Notes under the pieces: generated by a model
What the model was told of the DNA's origin: nothing
The model's input: only the letters and a program-made list of their open reading frames with translations
Database searches by the model: none
Shown here: one piece after another, positions 1-13,000 of the stretch
Numbering within the stretch: the stretch's first letter is position 1
Layout of the letters: each line of letters starts with the position of its first letter
Program-made: the position numbers and the translations under genes
NCBI RefSeq assembly: GCF_003589595.1
Contig: NW_020653397.1
Coordinates: forward strand, 275,185-339,184
Length of the DNA: 64,000 bases
Direction of reading: 5' to 3'
Source of the DNA: Hyposmocoma kahamanoa
Taxonomy: Eukaryota > Arthropoda > Insecta > Lepidoptera > Cosmopterigidae

Positions 1-38
1 TAATTGAATATCAATTCAATAAAATTTAATTAAAGTTA

Positions 39-90
39 ACATACATTGCCTTATCTATAGCCATATAGCTATAGATAAGGCAATGTATGT
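39..90. repeat. Perfect 22-bp inverted repeat (hairpin)
   Basis: Bases 39-60 and 69-90 are exact reverse complements, separated by the 8-nt spacer CCATATAG. The arms do not extend further: the next outer bases do not pair. The palindrome lies next to a gag-like fragment. It may be the end of a foldback element or a cruciform-prone site. A small hairpin RNA cannot be excluded. No function is assigned. Confidence 0.9.
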
Positions 91-114
91 GTAGCATTGT
101 TGGTTGTCTGTGAG

Positions 115-290
115 GCAAGGGGTCGTGTTGCATGCCGATGACGACGCGATCGCGCAGTAACTCGCTGAGGCACGTCGCAGCAAATGCGCAGCCTATGGCG
201 AGACTGCGGACACGCACTGCCCAGTCCACCAGACTTTCCGAAGGTTTGTGAGTCGAAGAGTAACAACAATTACGTTCCGCGAAGCCACAC
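115..290 (-). pseudogene. Gypsy-type LTR retrotransposon gag fragment
   Basis: Within a 143-codon open frame on the - strand, one stretch resembles the core of gypsy-class Gag proteins. It contains ESLVDWAVRVRSLA, then LLRDRVVIGMQHDPL, which fits the family pattern of a W-x-x-R-(L/V)-R-x-LA helix followed by a D-R-(F/V)-V-x-G segment. Both ends of the homology stop abruptly and the frame then runs into the palindrome at 39-90. No protease, reverse transcriptase or LTR is visible nearby. This is an isolated remnant and not a host gene. The assignment rests on remembered family patterns only. Confidence 0.5.
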
Positions 291-1955
291 TTAGGCGGTT
301 GGTAATATAGTAATAGTCTCACGATTTCTACATATTCTAGCGCTGCTACAACAAGCCATTCATGATTAAAGGTAGATATAGTTCCTACAGAAACTTTCAC
401 CATGGTGTACAGTAAGTTATACACGCGAAGTTCGAAGTTACCGTGGCTCAACGCCAATGTTTAGTCAGTTAGAGATTTGAAATTGGAAAGGCGTGGAAAG
501 CAAAAACGTGCGCCTGGGAATTTACTCGACTGCCGTTAAGTTGGTGCCGGACGCAACCGTGCACCGCTTATGTCTAACTTCATACTGCTTACAACAACCC
601 TTGGAAAACGTGTGAAGTCCTTCACCCGTACACAGCTGAAACCTTCTCCTGAAGGAGACCTGTATCCAGTAGTGCAACGTTTAATGGGTTGATGACGACG
701 ATGTCTAGGCCGACAGACAAAAAACGTTACGCGTTTCGTTTCCATTCGGATCGCTTTTTTTGCTCTTATTGCATGGACATTTAATGCAATTATGCGTCGA
801 TAAGTCCGATGACACCCTTAGACATCATGTAATTAGCCAGTCCCACTTAGGTATCTACTAATAAATATTAATTTAAAGACAAACACTCCAATTGTATGTT
901 ACTATATGTTACATGTAGAGAAGGAATTATATGCATTTAATTAAATAAACATACTCGGGACAGCAGTAAGGAGATATCTATACAAGTACTATTTGAGTTC
1001 AATAACATAAACCAGTTTCGAAAACAGGTTTTTGATTAAATTGAACAAGGAATTGGCAAATTTCTTTGCAGTTAACGTAATGTTATCTATTATTTGTAAA
1101 GTAGGTTGGAATTATTGTGTGGTATGAGAATTTAGTTTAAACTTATTTTAACAACTATCTTACACATTCTGTCGACATAGATTACTCGTTTGTTTGATTA
1201 TTTTCTCTATTTTTGAAACGAATCATCGGAGAAGAAATGGGAAAATCTGTTTTCCTAAATCAAATGGTTTAGGTATTCACTATTAAATAATCCCTAGACT
1301 CCCGCGCCGGTTTGTTCTTGGCGCAAAGATTGTCCATTGTCGTACAGAGAGCAAATGCGGCAAACGTGTTGGGCACCTTTGCGCCGTGAGCACTAAACCA
1401 TAGCTCTGAAATATGTATTTTGTAATTATTTAATTTAATAATTTTACAATTTAGTAAATAACATTTAATTAAAGAACGGTGTAATAAAAAATATACGATA
1501 CACATAAGGATATCGTCTAAAGAACGTACCAATTGTGTCACACGATCGGATGTTTATCCGATTATATAAAAACCTGACAACCGGCTAAAAGAAAAGTCTA
1601 AAATAAAATTTAAGAATAAAATATCTAGCTTTGTACGTAATTGTTACTGCAGAGAATATGTTAAATTTTGGTTTTCAACTGAAACCCTATTAGTTATTAA
1701 ATTCACATATATCTCTAAATTTGCAAATTGTCCAGCGGGGCTTAACGACATGCTGCGCCGCGCGTTTCTCCGTCAGTCGTCATCGGGCGACAACATAAGA
1801 CATATATATATCCAAATATAAGAGAGCACAGTTCTAGGTAGATACTTGACGAATGCAAGGGTCAGTGGACAAGAAATCTAATCTTGTCGAGAGTCCATGG
1901 TTAGTCGTTTGAATTAGGTACTTGCAGTCTCCGATTGAGGCGATGCCAATCTTGT
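291..1955. other. Non-coding stretch, no recognised gene
   Basis: Mostly AT-rich sequence. The open frames at 536-745 and 1269-1541 (-) are short, have no recognisable domain and no convincing splice context. A GC-richer patch near 1735-1790 is unexplained. Confidence 0.6.
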
Positions 1956-2410
1956 CAAAATTAGCTCTGCCAAAACGCAGTCAGGTGTCTATCCTCCAAA
2001 AAAAGGACTCCTTTTGACCTGACTCCGACTTTTTTATAGCCGACCGTCTCCAGCTTCTTGGAATGGACCTGTCGTCCAATTTAAACTTCGGCAGATACAT
2101 TGAATCCGTGGCAAAAAAATGCAGCCAGAAAGCTTGGCATCCTTTCGAGCTGAGGCGTTACTTCACACCGGGACAATTGCTTCAACTGTGCCAAGCATAA
2201 ATCCGGTCATGTATGAAGTATTGCTGCCACCTATGAGATGGCTGTGCTTGTGCTGTTGGTATTTAACCAATTGACCACCTCGGATTCAGTTGAAAAGCGT
2301 GGCAAGAGGATTATAGGTGACTCGGATTTAGTAGAGGCGAAACTGCAATGTCTTTAACACCGCCGTGTAGTTGCCTGTTTGTCGATATTCTACAGGATAT
2401 CACGGAGAGT
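1956..2410 (+). pseudogene. Degenerate non-LTR reverse transcriptase fragment
   Basis: Translation in the + direction gives LGMDLSSNLNFGRYIES followed by AKKCSQKAW and RRYFTPGQLLQL. Then comes an in-frame stop, IRSCMKYCCHL, another stop, and a segment ending CLSIFYRIS. This order matches the C-terminal part of Jockey/R1-like LINE proteins, where the family reads roughly LG-(V/L)-D-I-S-S, then RYFTP-x-Q, then (V/I)R-x-x-M-E-Y-C-x-H-L-W. At least two in-frame stops and a frame change show it is dead. Upstream, KKRTPFDLTPTF fits the preceding family segment. Confidence 0.7.
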
Positions 2411-2668
2411 ATCCACCTTACCTTAAATCCACCTTACCTTTGCCATCATTGGAGAACTAGACGGAGGCTTGGGTTCCACCATCATGTTGTGTATATTATA
2501 AAAATTCGCACAGTTACGTTAGCGTTACGTTTCCACATTCATATGGCGAAGGGCTACGCAGTGGAATTCCCTGCCTGCAGACATATTTCCTAAACGCTAT
2601 GACTAGGGCCTTTTCAAGGAGAATGAATAGTTGTGTGTGCATGCTCCATCGTCGACCTCATCGTCACA

Positions 2669-2856
2669 ACTGCCTTCGTGGCCGAACGGTTACCATACCG
2701 GACTGCCACATAGAGGTCCCAGGTTGGATTCCCGGGCCGAGAGAAATATTTCTATGGCCTACATTTATTTCTCTTATGAGTTTGGGTGTAATTTGTGGTT
2801 GTCTATGTGAGTGTCCATGGCACCCGCGACTCAGGGTTTCCCTAGTGCGGGGTATT
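2669..2856 (+). repeat. tRNA-derived SINE, family 1, copy 1
   Basis: The head carries a polymerase III A-box-like TGGCCGAACGGTTA and a B-box-like GGTTGGATTCC (one mismatch). A conserved body follows (GAGTTTGGGTGTAATTTGTGGTTGTCTATGTG, given here only as an approximate landmark, then CACCCGCGAC and CCTAGTGCGGGG). The same head and body recur at 20995-21170 and 24574-24790. This fits a SINE derived from a long-variable-arm tRNA. Confidence 0.85.
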
Positions 2857-3022
2857 ACTTTCCATCAGGCGAATTGGAGGTCAAAGGTATATCATATTTA
2901 ATAATAAATAAGAGTTTAAGAATTAGATTCTCTGCGCATATATTAATATATACATCAAAAGTATCTAGTGATCAAGCGTGTTTTTGCCAATTACTAAAAA
3001 TCCGGCTTTTTTAATAATTTTT

Positions 3023-3160
3023 GTAACACTTATGGTTTTGAAACTATTTTTCCGGATTTAAATCGCTTATTTGTTACAAAATGTAACAAAATGGTTTGTT
3101 TGAAAAAACAAATATACGCGATTGAAATCCGGATAAATGGTTTAATTTCCTATGTGTAAC
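3023..3160. mobile_element. Foldback MITE, about 138 bp
   Basis: The left arm (GTAACACTTATGG, then TTTTCCGGATTTAAATCGC) is an imperfect inverted copy of the right arm, which in reverse complement reads GTTACACATAGG, then TTATCCGGATTTCAATCGC. The arms are about 60 bp each and meet near two copies of TGTAACAAAATG-like sequence. No coding capacity. A non-autonomous element is the simplest reading. The superfamily is not assigned. Confidence 0.65.
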
Positions 3161-6100
3161 AATCGCGGAAACCTAAAAAGTTATGGTTTTTTTGTCAATG
3201 TCATAATTTAAATAATAAGTATAATAAATAAATAAATCATTTCATAAATGCACATATTATTATTTAACTTTAAGTAATAGGACAATCAAATATTCAAAAA
3301 AAATCCTTGCTCCCTTGAAAATATTTTTGATGTGTCTATTTTAGAATAAGTATAAAAAACCAAAATTAGCAAATGTGTTTTTAAACGTTACACGATAAGC
3401 TTCTGACACAAATTATTAAATAAACAAACATTGACGACTAAGAAGAGGTCTTTGTAATATTCATAATACGTTAATTGCATAATTTTTGCTCATGTGTGTC
3501 TGTTCTGTGTGTGAGTTTATTGTGTGATCTAGGCCGATATTAATTTCTGCTGTCTTTATTTATGTATATAGCGTACTATATACACAATCAAAGCAATTTT
3601 TATTTTTAAGTAATATTTCTGCGGTGGCACTCGTCGTCCGGCTATTGCGGCGACACGGTAGATCCGCTCACGACCTAATCTAATCTAACAAACCGTGGCC
3701 GAGTTAGCTCGTGCTACAATCGAAGAATAAAAATTAAAACCTAAGCATAACTATATATGAAACTGGTACAGGAACACAGGAGGCTTGACACTCGTCATTT
3801 AAATCCAACTCTATGCCGCTTGCGATAAACACGGTGCAAAAGGTCAAGCTTGACTTGCTCCTGACTCTACCTACATCGAATTGTTTTGCAATTATAATTT
3901 AGTTTAGGGGTGTACGGAAGGAGCCGATTGGCAATTGACCAATCCTTTCGCCATTACGGTAAACATGTTTCATAGTTTTGCATTTCTATTTATAAAGTTT
4001 TTAGTTACCAAATTCCTGGAAACTAATATGGGAATAGCAAAATATAGGGTGAGAAGACCAGGTTCAATTTCCAGTAAGATCAATTTAGGTGTAAATCTGA
4101 ATGCTCTGAATTAAAAGTATTAGCCCCGGAGTTAAATTCGGTGCCCCGGTAGCGATGATTTTAAATGTGGAAAAATACACAAATCAAAAAACCATAACAA
4201 CTACAAGAAATGAATACTGTCTGGTTCATTATTTCTTTGAAGTAAAATTTATGGGCAGCATATTTAGAGCTCCATAAATAGAAGTAAATGTAGTATGAAT
4301 AATAGAGCACTCTTCCCTTCAAAGTAGGCAGTAGTCTGCCAGAGTCTGGCCACACTTTTGTGTAGAAGAACAATTTTTATTCAGTTGTTTCTAAAAGTCG
4401 TAAAAGGAAATATTCACTTTGAAGAACAGAATAAGCTACAATTTTGACGTCGACTTCTTACACACCTTATATTATTCAATAGGGTGTTTTCTTTCATATT
4501 TTGATAAAACCAAGCCCCTGCAGCTGCTGATCGGTCTTGGTTGAATTGTTAAATAGATTTCATTTCGACGATTCCATCAATCTGCATCGAATACTCCATT
4601 TTCCTGAAATCTGTAGAGGTACCAATATTAATGTAGTCCTAAGTCTTCTTTCAAGTTGTGCACATGTAGGTAATTCTCTTAGGGGATATTTCCAAAACGA
4701 TTTATTTTTCTTAAAATTATTAATTAAGAGTTCGCGCATATAGCTTACAAAACACCGTTGCATCTCCAGGCATAGGAAGAATCCGTAGAGCTCTAAAATT
4801 GAAAACAACAAAATGTCCCCATAGCAGCTAACATTGTGATAGCTAACACTATGCAAGTATGCATAGTATCTAATCAAAATTAAGATTACCGGCCACGGGT
4901 AATTTGACGTTGAGATCCAACAAAGCGTGAAAGCAGGAGATTATTCCTCGTATCGCGGCCACGCGCGGCCAGCCGATGCGATCTTACCACGATATCGCAG
5001 CGACTGACTACGTATTAAAACCTTTTTGATATGCCTAGACGGTCAGTTTGGAAGCTCGGGCACTGCCGATCGGAACTAGCTTTAATATCACTTTCAGTTT
5101 TCCACGTAAGGTAAGATTTTTATCAAAATTTATTTACATGCATACATTAAACAAAGGTGCATCTAAAAGGAGTAGGAAGTATCTTTGTTAAGGCTTATGT
5201 CAATTACTTATAATAGGATTTTGGTTGAAGTCTAACTCCTCTCCGTCGCCTTGATGGCGCACACAATTCCTTAAATTAATGAGTAACAATATAATTATTA
5301 AAGAAAAACTGCATTTATGCTCATTCATTGCAGAAACGAATATCCAGACGACTCCTCACCAAATACAAAAATTAATAAAACATATTTAATATTGTCTTAC
5401 TAATAACCCGTATTGATGACCAAGTCGTCGTAATGTAAAACGGTTCACAAACGGTTACACAAGTTCATAAAGTGGATTCTAGAATTGCGAATGAAACAAT
5501 CGCTTTAAGGTCTGTTTTGTAGAGACAGTTGTCTTCATGTTCTGTTCCAAATTTCTAATGAGTAGTGGTCTTGTTCTGAATTTTTTTCTTTTTCCGACGT
5601 TAACCATCGAAGACAGCATACATAGTCATGGAATATTTCACGGTGAAGGTGTAACTAACTCTTAACGAAAACTTATGAAATACCCAACTCGCACGAGAGT
5701 ATTGTAGCGGATAAAATTTTAAATAATCTCCTTCAAGGCGGCTTTTCAATTCTCCATCATTCCACTTCAAGAAGAAGCACCCAGTACCGAACTGCTTATT
5801 TATAGCTCTAAAATTAAGTGATGTTTTTGTAAACGTGTAAGAGTTCCATAACGTTATGACACAAACGCCCGGAAACTTTTATAAACATTGTGTAGCGCAA
5901 ATGCACGGTGTCGTGTAAAAAATAACAGGAATATATAACATTTACACGAGTCACAACTTGATACAGCTCAATTATACACAAAAAAAATCTAATATAATTG
6001 AGTAATAATATTACCGATCATCCTCCATTCAATGTTTTCAAACGCAACAAACATAACCTACATTCACACTTCAACTTAACAGCAAACGTGTTAAGTGAAG

Positions 6101-7990
6101 AAAAAAATTACGTGTTATGTCACTGCTTCCTCCTGCCCAACTGCTCGTCGATATTCAGCACATGACATGTCAATGGTGCGCCGGCGCATCCAACTAGTGT
6201 AAGATAATAGGCCCATGCCACAGTATCATTTTCAACACAGTAATATTTTGGGCGTTTTACTTTTTTGTTGAATAGAGATGACTAGGTTTCTGCGTAGACA
6301 TGTAATTGTAACCTAAAGCTCAATATGCGATTTGATACCATTTAAGGATATAATAAATGGTTCTACGGGTCTATCCATCGATATAGAAATGTATGACGAT
6401 ATCACCGGTAAAATTACTTATTTTAAACTAATTCGCTTAACAGATAATAACGAAAACAAATTACCTTTGTACAACCATTGCCAGTCGTAATTTTTGTATA
6501 TGGAATTTATCTAAAACGTCGTACATCAGAAAAACGATGGCGTTTTTCCCGTTGACTCTACTAAAGAAGTCTTTGCACTGCGACGTTTCGGTTTCGGACG
6601 GCTTCTAATGTCGTAATCGCGAGTGCTGCGGTTTCAAGTTGACCACAGAGTGTTCGGTGCACAGACAATGTGCCCTGTGTTTCACTGTTCGCTAGTTCAA
6701 CTCTGCATCGGCAGCGCTCAAAGTGCGCGTCACAACTCCGCTGCTAACCGCGCCGCGAACACGTTTCCTACCAACATTGAGATCACTTTTATAACACGTT
6801 CGAAACCGGCAGTGTTTTATTGCCTAAATATTCCGGATATTTTAAACTCAGTTTAGTGTTTTTATAAAGGCTTCGGATACTTGGTAAGCTCATAGTTTTC
6901 CTTGATTGTTGATTTCAAAAGTTTTGTGACTGAACAGTAGACGACTTTGCGTAGTTGTTGTTTTGTTTAAATTGTTCTAGGACGAATCAAAAGATTGCAA
7001 TTTTAACAGCACGCGATTGTTTGCAATGAGATACATCTGTGGGAAATATTCAATTACGAGCAGAAATTATATTTTAGACCGGAATAGACAGAGAGTTTGC
7101 TCACTATAGTCAGTGATAAGATAAACAAATAAACACACTTCTTAAGTATACGGCTGGACATTAAATTAAAAACGTAGCAACAGCATTACAATAATGGTAT
7201 TTATTGAAATAACTAGTTGATGTTCTTTTGACTAATAACAGAAACATTAAAAGAAACAGAAACATTAAAAGAAACAGGTTTTGTTTCCGTGAAGTTGTTT
7301 CGTTAGAGTTAGTAGGTTGGTAGTCAAAGTTTATACCTAAATGTCGTTTCACTGTTTATTGTGTATTCAAACGAAAATTGAATTAAAGTCGATGTCCCTT
7401 TTATTCGTTACTCCACTAATCGTTTTCATGTAAGCATCAACAAGAATGTACAGGTGTTGAATCTTTATCCGCCAGAACTACGCAGGCTGAAGCAAAATCA
7501 TTTACTTTACGCGTCGACGTGCTAGCCACCAGATGGCGTTAGTTGTATTTTAAAACGAGCTTTAAATATAAAAATACATTCAAGATAAAACCTTATCCAC
7601 ACGTATAATTTTCTTATTCACAAATAATATTCGTGTAGAATTAGTTGTCTAAACTGATATCTTGTATTGTATCTTGTATCTATTTAATAATTTATGATAC
7701 AAACCAACTTCCAGTAAGCAGAGAGTGTGTCATAAATTGTGGTTTTGTTCTAAGATTTTGTTTGAAAAAAATCAGTGATTTTTTTAAACATTGTAGAGTT
7801 CGTAAACGCGTAAGATTGTCAATTTTGAACAACAAACAAATGTGACTGAACACAAAAAAATGCAAGTTATTGTACTTTAATAATAATTGTAAATATTATC
7901 TTAACGACAATCAAAAGTATAATACTGTCCGTGAAATTACCTAATTACGGAATATGTTACATCTATTATTAAATTAATTGCTCTTGCAAT
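3161..7990. other. Non-coding stretch with two possible 5' UTR exons
   Basis: No protein gene is recognised. Two GC-richer patches end in good splice-donor sequence on the + strand: one ending at 5111-5112 (CCACGTAAG before GTAAGA) and one at about 6600-6882 (GGATACTTG before GTAAGC). Either could be an untranslated first exon of a downstream + strand gene, possibly the copper transporter at 26.9 kb. This is speculation without transcript data. An 18-bp direct duplication (AGAAACATTAAAAGAAAC twice) lies near 7250-7285. Confidence 0.35.
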
Positions 7991-7995
7991 AATAT

Positions 7996-8182
7996 GCCAG
8001 AAAACCGCGCCATTTACCTGGTCTTCGACTAGGGAACTCTTTGAACTCTGGGACACTACCTAGAACACTCAAACCGGAACGCAATTTGAAAAGTTCGCTT
8101 CCCAAATTACCTCTACCGGGAATCGAACCCGGGACCTCTTCATCTAGCGCTCTCAGTGTTAACCGCTGGGCCACCGAAACCC
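7996..8182 (-). repeat. tRNA-derived SINE, family 2, copy 1
   Basis: On the - strand it starts with an A-box-like GGCCCAGCGGTTAAC and a canonical B box GGTTCGATTCC, followed by a tail unrelated to family 1 (AAGCGAACTTTTCAAATT, then GTGTTCTAGGTAGTGTCCC). Related copies lie at 40464-40619 and, more diverged, at 58130-58240, all on the - strand. Confidence 0.8.
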
Positions 8183-8487
8183 TCACTTTCAAAGGAGTCG
8201 CATCCTCTTATAATTGTTTATTTTATTAAATGTAGGAAGACGCGCATTAAAGTAAAACCAATAGATAATTCTTTTTTTATAAATTGCCTACAAATTATCA
8301 TATTCAAGGGGACGGCGCTCGCGCAGCCGTATTTTGCCGTTAGCTAATCTTAGCACAAATCGCGACACTGCTTAACTTTTCTAGTACGTGTGTTGTTTAG
8401 TAATCAACCTTTTAACAGATCAACGCCAAATATAAGACACGTATTTTAGATGAATTTACAAAATGTAACACGTTATGTAACGCTACA

Positions 8488-8600
8488 GTGAGTCATCATC
8501 ATCTATAGCCCGTCTTTACCCACTGTTGAGTAAAGGCCTTCTGTAGATTGTGCCATTCATTACCATCTTACTTTAGTCTCACCCAAGCGAGTTTGACAAT
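8488..8600 (+). repeat. CCCACTGCTGGG-type dispersed repeat, copy 1
   Basis: Contains ATCATCATCTATAGCCCGTC, then CCCACTGTTGAGTAAAGGCC and GTGCCATTCATTACCATC. The same pattern recurs at 9963-10065, 23137-23230 (truncated) and inverted at 32510-32575. I associate this repeat with Lepidoptera. It carries no gene. Confidence 0.6.
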
Positions 8601-9440
8601 ATCATCTTCTTGGCCACCATTCGGTTGCCACTTTCACGAGTATGATTTATATGAGCATTTTTACTAGCAGGGCCAAGTTGTCGTCGAAGTCGAATTTTTC
8701 TTAATTTCAGGAAAAACATTGAGCGGGAAGGAAAAAGAACTCAAACTGACATAAGATTCCGTTAATGGGGCAACTAGATTCTTACCAGTTAATGACATAT
8801 TTGATCCACCGAATTCGGCTACCACCGAAATCAGGATAAATTAAACAAAAGGCATAATTTTTGTCCAAAACATTATGAAAAGAGCAATAAAAGCATTCAA
8901 TAATCTACAAAAACGTTTACCAATATCACTAACGATTAAATCAAGCTTTAAAAACTAAAATTTATTTATGCAAACAAATTGCACCTTATAACTAATTAAT
9001 TCAAATCTTTTTTTCAACTTGGCTGTTCAGCCTTGTTTAATCCCACAAAGTATTTCCGTATCTCTATAAAAATATTACAACGTAATCTATAGCTACTAAA
9101 GCAATTTTTTTTTTTGGAATTTGCGCGTTTAATAACTTTTTTGTAATTCGTGTAACTTCAAAATCTTCCTTTCCGCTTTTTCTTTCCATATCTCTGTCTA
9201 TTTTTTTGATTTACACATTTTCTATACAATTGGATCGCTTTTTATCCTTGCTTTTCTAGCACTTTTCTTCATTTCCTTTATTTCCTTTTGTTCTATTTTA
9301 ATTTTCCTCATTTACTTTCAGCGGGAAGCAAGTAGTAACATAAAATTGTAAATATCAATAATATAAACTAAACAGTTATATGAAAAAACGTATGAAATTC
9401 TTGTTGCTTGGGTATAGCATTATGGCTTCGATATCAGTTT
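8601..9440. other. AT-rich non-coding stretch
   Basis: No gene, RNA or clear repeat seen. Several homopolymer A and T runs. Confidence 0.5.
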
Positions 9441-9545
9441 TTTCGACTTACACCTGACATTACTGCTTGGCGGCAGAAACACGTAAGGTGGCAATACTGC
9501 ATTGGACGAACTATTTTACAAGGATCTCTACTGCTACTAGATTGA
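9441..9545 (+). repeat. Dispersed repeat family 3, copy 1 (partial)
   Basis: Contains CATTACTGCTTGGCGGCAGA, then GTGGCAATACTGC and GGACGAACTATTTTACAAGG. Matching copies lie at 29130-29300 (+), 57382-57580 (+) and 38560-38805 (-). Confidence 0.65.
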
Positions 9546-9962
9546 GTATTTAGTTGATTAAATGATTTAATCAAATATAAATTAAGGAGAACAATGTCAT
9601 TATTACAGTCGACTCATACTGATGACTTTTTTGACCAGCTTGGACAAAAAAGAATAAAAGAAATTTTTTTTTTGAGTCATTTACGGGTTGTTGCTTAGGT
9701 ATTTCACTTAGAACTGAAGCCAAAATATTATCTATTTGGTAATTGAGGTAGTCAAAACTTGTTACGATATTTTTTTTCTTTTTGGTGAGAACCATAAATT
9801 ACTCCTTGATGCCTAAGCTGTTCACTTTTAGTAACTGGAATGCAAGGACAAAATCAAGTGCATGTGTTTGTATCACACGTTTTTGCTTAAAGTTATTTGT
9901 GTAAACGCATTCGCGCTTATACAAACAGTCTTCAGATGTGCAACTATCTTCACACAAAATCT

Positions 9963-10065
9963 TCGTCATCATATACAGCCTCACTTCGCCCACTGCTGGG
10001 TATAGGCCTCCAAGTTTCTGTGCCACTCCCCACGATCCCGTGCTAATCTAATCCTCAACATAATG
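9963..10065 (+). repeat. CCCACTGCTGGG-type dispersed repeat, copy 2
   Basis: Contains CGTCATCATATACAGCCTCA, then CCCACTGCTGGGTATAGGCC and CACTCCCCACGATCCCGTGC. Its second half is nearly identical to 23137-23185. Confidence 0.7.
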
Positions 10066-13000
10066 GAACCAAAACCATTTTCTTGACTCTTGCGCAGCTA
10101 CTGTAAACGTTAGCTAAACAATGAAACGTTCCATAATCGGGTGGCAAATAATTTAGTATGATGAGCGACATCCTCAATCGACAAATGTGCACCCGCCTTG
10201 CGCCCGCGCCGTTCGTTGTCGCGGCCGAGATGCGGATTTATAAAAACTATTTCGATCACAGTAACGGTTAAATTAGGATTTGTTTTTGGACAAAAGTGAC
10301 AAAAATGTTCGTTTTGTAAATAATTTGTTATACGCCCTCTATGTAACAAAATAATCCGTAACCCTGGTGGTACTGGTGATCGTACTGATAAATAACAAAT
10401 AAGTTTTGTGAAAAAATATTTGCAAAAAGTAAATTTGATTTCCACTACAATGTTCAATTCTGCGCTGTCTGAGTACAATGTTTTTATAGAATATTAAAAA
10501 TTGTTTTCGATAAAGATTTTTAATCTTTTTTTGTTACGTTGGCCAGAATAACGATCGGACTACACGATTTCAGTCCCTTCCTATACCTCAGCTGATTAGA
10601 TATTTTCATAATTTTTGACCAAAAAATACCTAATCACTTTTACTCAATAAAATATTCAGTTTAGGTGTCGTAATATCTTGCGATCTTTCGAATAAAATGT
10701 ACGCGATTTCTGTCAGGTCATTAACCCTAATAGATAAGATATGTGCACAAACATAACCTAATCTATTAGAATCGTCGCCATGACACAAATAGCCTTTGTG
10801 AATGCGCTGCCAGGACTTCCTCTAAATTAAAACAAGTGGGCCGCCACAACGTCGACAAAATATATTTTTACGTGAGAATATGACGATCAAATCTTTAAGG
10901 ATGCTAAATATTGTTTTAACTAATTAATGCTAAAGATACTACAGATTTGTTTGGTGTTTAAAACTAATGAACTCCAATACCTGGCCTGGTTTATGGTGAC
11001 AGCTTCGAAGCCTCGCAAAGAAGACTTCCTTTTTCGTTTATTTTCGCAACACAAAATAAACGTTTTACAGAGCGCGTGAGTCATTGTTTTTTAATCGCAC
11101 CTTAGTCATATAAATTGATTAAACGCAGTTTCTTTTATTATTTACAAAGTTTCAAAATACGATTGTGTCAAGAACGATATGGCAGTCATCAGAGGCACGA
11201 TTCTCACGAATCGCTGTAGGAAAAATATCTTTTTAAGGAAATTTCAGTGAAATACTTAAACAGTTTTTGGTATTCTCATTTATTTGGTCTTTGGTATTAT
11301 CAAAATCTCTCAACATGCATAATTCGACCCTCAAGTCTATTCAGCAACGTGGCCAGAGCCAGAGGCAGATCTTTATCAGGATGTCGCACGGATGTAACAC
11401 TCACTTTGTGTAATGGCAAAACGTTGACATAAATTTGAATTCGCGATTGTTGCACGATAAAATGAACTGGTTTTTTTTCCAAATTGAGTCAATTTGTTTT
11501 ATATGTTCATGTATTCATATATTTATTTGTTATAATATTTTTGTTTGAAGCGATTCAGACATGATTTAGATCAGAGAAGTCTTTTCATTTCCAATAAATT
11601 ACGCTTTAGACGCAGATTGGAACGATTACCTGTTGCATTTCGTCACATTGCGTTCTTACCATCAAAACAAACCTGAGAGGTCTTGATTTAAGTGTAAAAC
11701 ATTCAGGCAAGAAGACTAATGTTTTCGATTTAATTGCGTAAAACTCGGACGAGAATTGGTTACCAGTAATGTTTAAACAGATGTCACTCGTGTTTAAAAA
11801 AAGTCAAGACAACTCCGTCTACATTGTTTTATGGTATGTTATTCCAATACATATTGTTATTCCTTTTCCCACTTGTACCTGAATTCTACATGTTTACATG
11901 TTTTTAAAGTACACGTTTTTGAAGAAAATATCAGGACATTATAAAAATATGAAGGTGAACAGTGAACATAAGTGACAAATTTACACTTATTAATTTTTTT
12001 ATTACTTACCAGTAACATTTGAAACAAAATAAAGTGGAGCCGAAAATAACATTTCAACGCAGATCGCTAATGAGCAAGAAACGTAATAGTGTATCTTTTA
12101 AGTAAACTAAATTTTTCTCATGAAAATACTTACTATTTAAAAATACAAAAAAATACAGCAAAACAACCGCGCAGAGGCGCTACTCGGATTCTGGTTTAAT
12201 AAAAGACCGGTTAGATCTCGTCGGGGTTTCCCGCCACATCCATAGCAGGTAAAATGTGCACTTAACTACTCAAGAAATTTACAAACGTGATGAAATCTCA
12301 AAAATATTATATATTACATAACAATTAATATAAATCTAAATAATTCCATAAGAACTAAGAGCAATTAAACAGAAAATTTATTTTAAAAAACAGGTTTCGT
12401 TTCTACAAAATTAATAATGTCTTAACTATGCGAAGCTTCTACTCATATAAGACCCACAGTTGTACTGTACAGTGTCTCCCAAAGAGAGATTTATAGGCCT
12501 CCGGCCATCAAGTTAGCCAATGTAAGTTCACGCAACTTCGAAAAATTGCGAGGACTTTCTCCGACATGCAAATTTTATTACTATGCTTTCGTTTATAATT
12601 TAGATACGATTTAATAAACTAGTTGGCCCACCGCACCTCACGCTTATTAGGCAAGCGTTCTTCAAAAATGTACGATAGTTTCTTTCCACTTCCCGACATT
12701 TCAAAGTTATACACGCTCCATGGTCACGGGTTGACTATAACATGACATATTGGAAAAATAAGAAGACACACCGTGGTAAGAAACTAGTGCACATGCCATA
12801 ATATCGTACGTTTAGCCACTGTCGTGTTGTCGTTTGATAGTCGTATTATCTATCCATTTTTATCTATCAGCTATTGTTATGCGAACGCTTCTCCGTATTT
12901 TTAGTTCAAAATTCTGTTATAAGATGCCAATAAACAGCACTAGATAACACAGGCTCTTTGATTAGATTTTTGGAGCGCGGATTGAATAAACCCGGTTTTC

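Noticed and set aside
10110..10478. 122-codon - strand open frame as a gene
   Set aside because: No recognisable motif; crosses a GC-rich patch and an AT-rich patch with no change in codon character.
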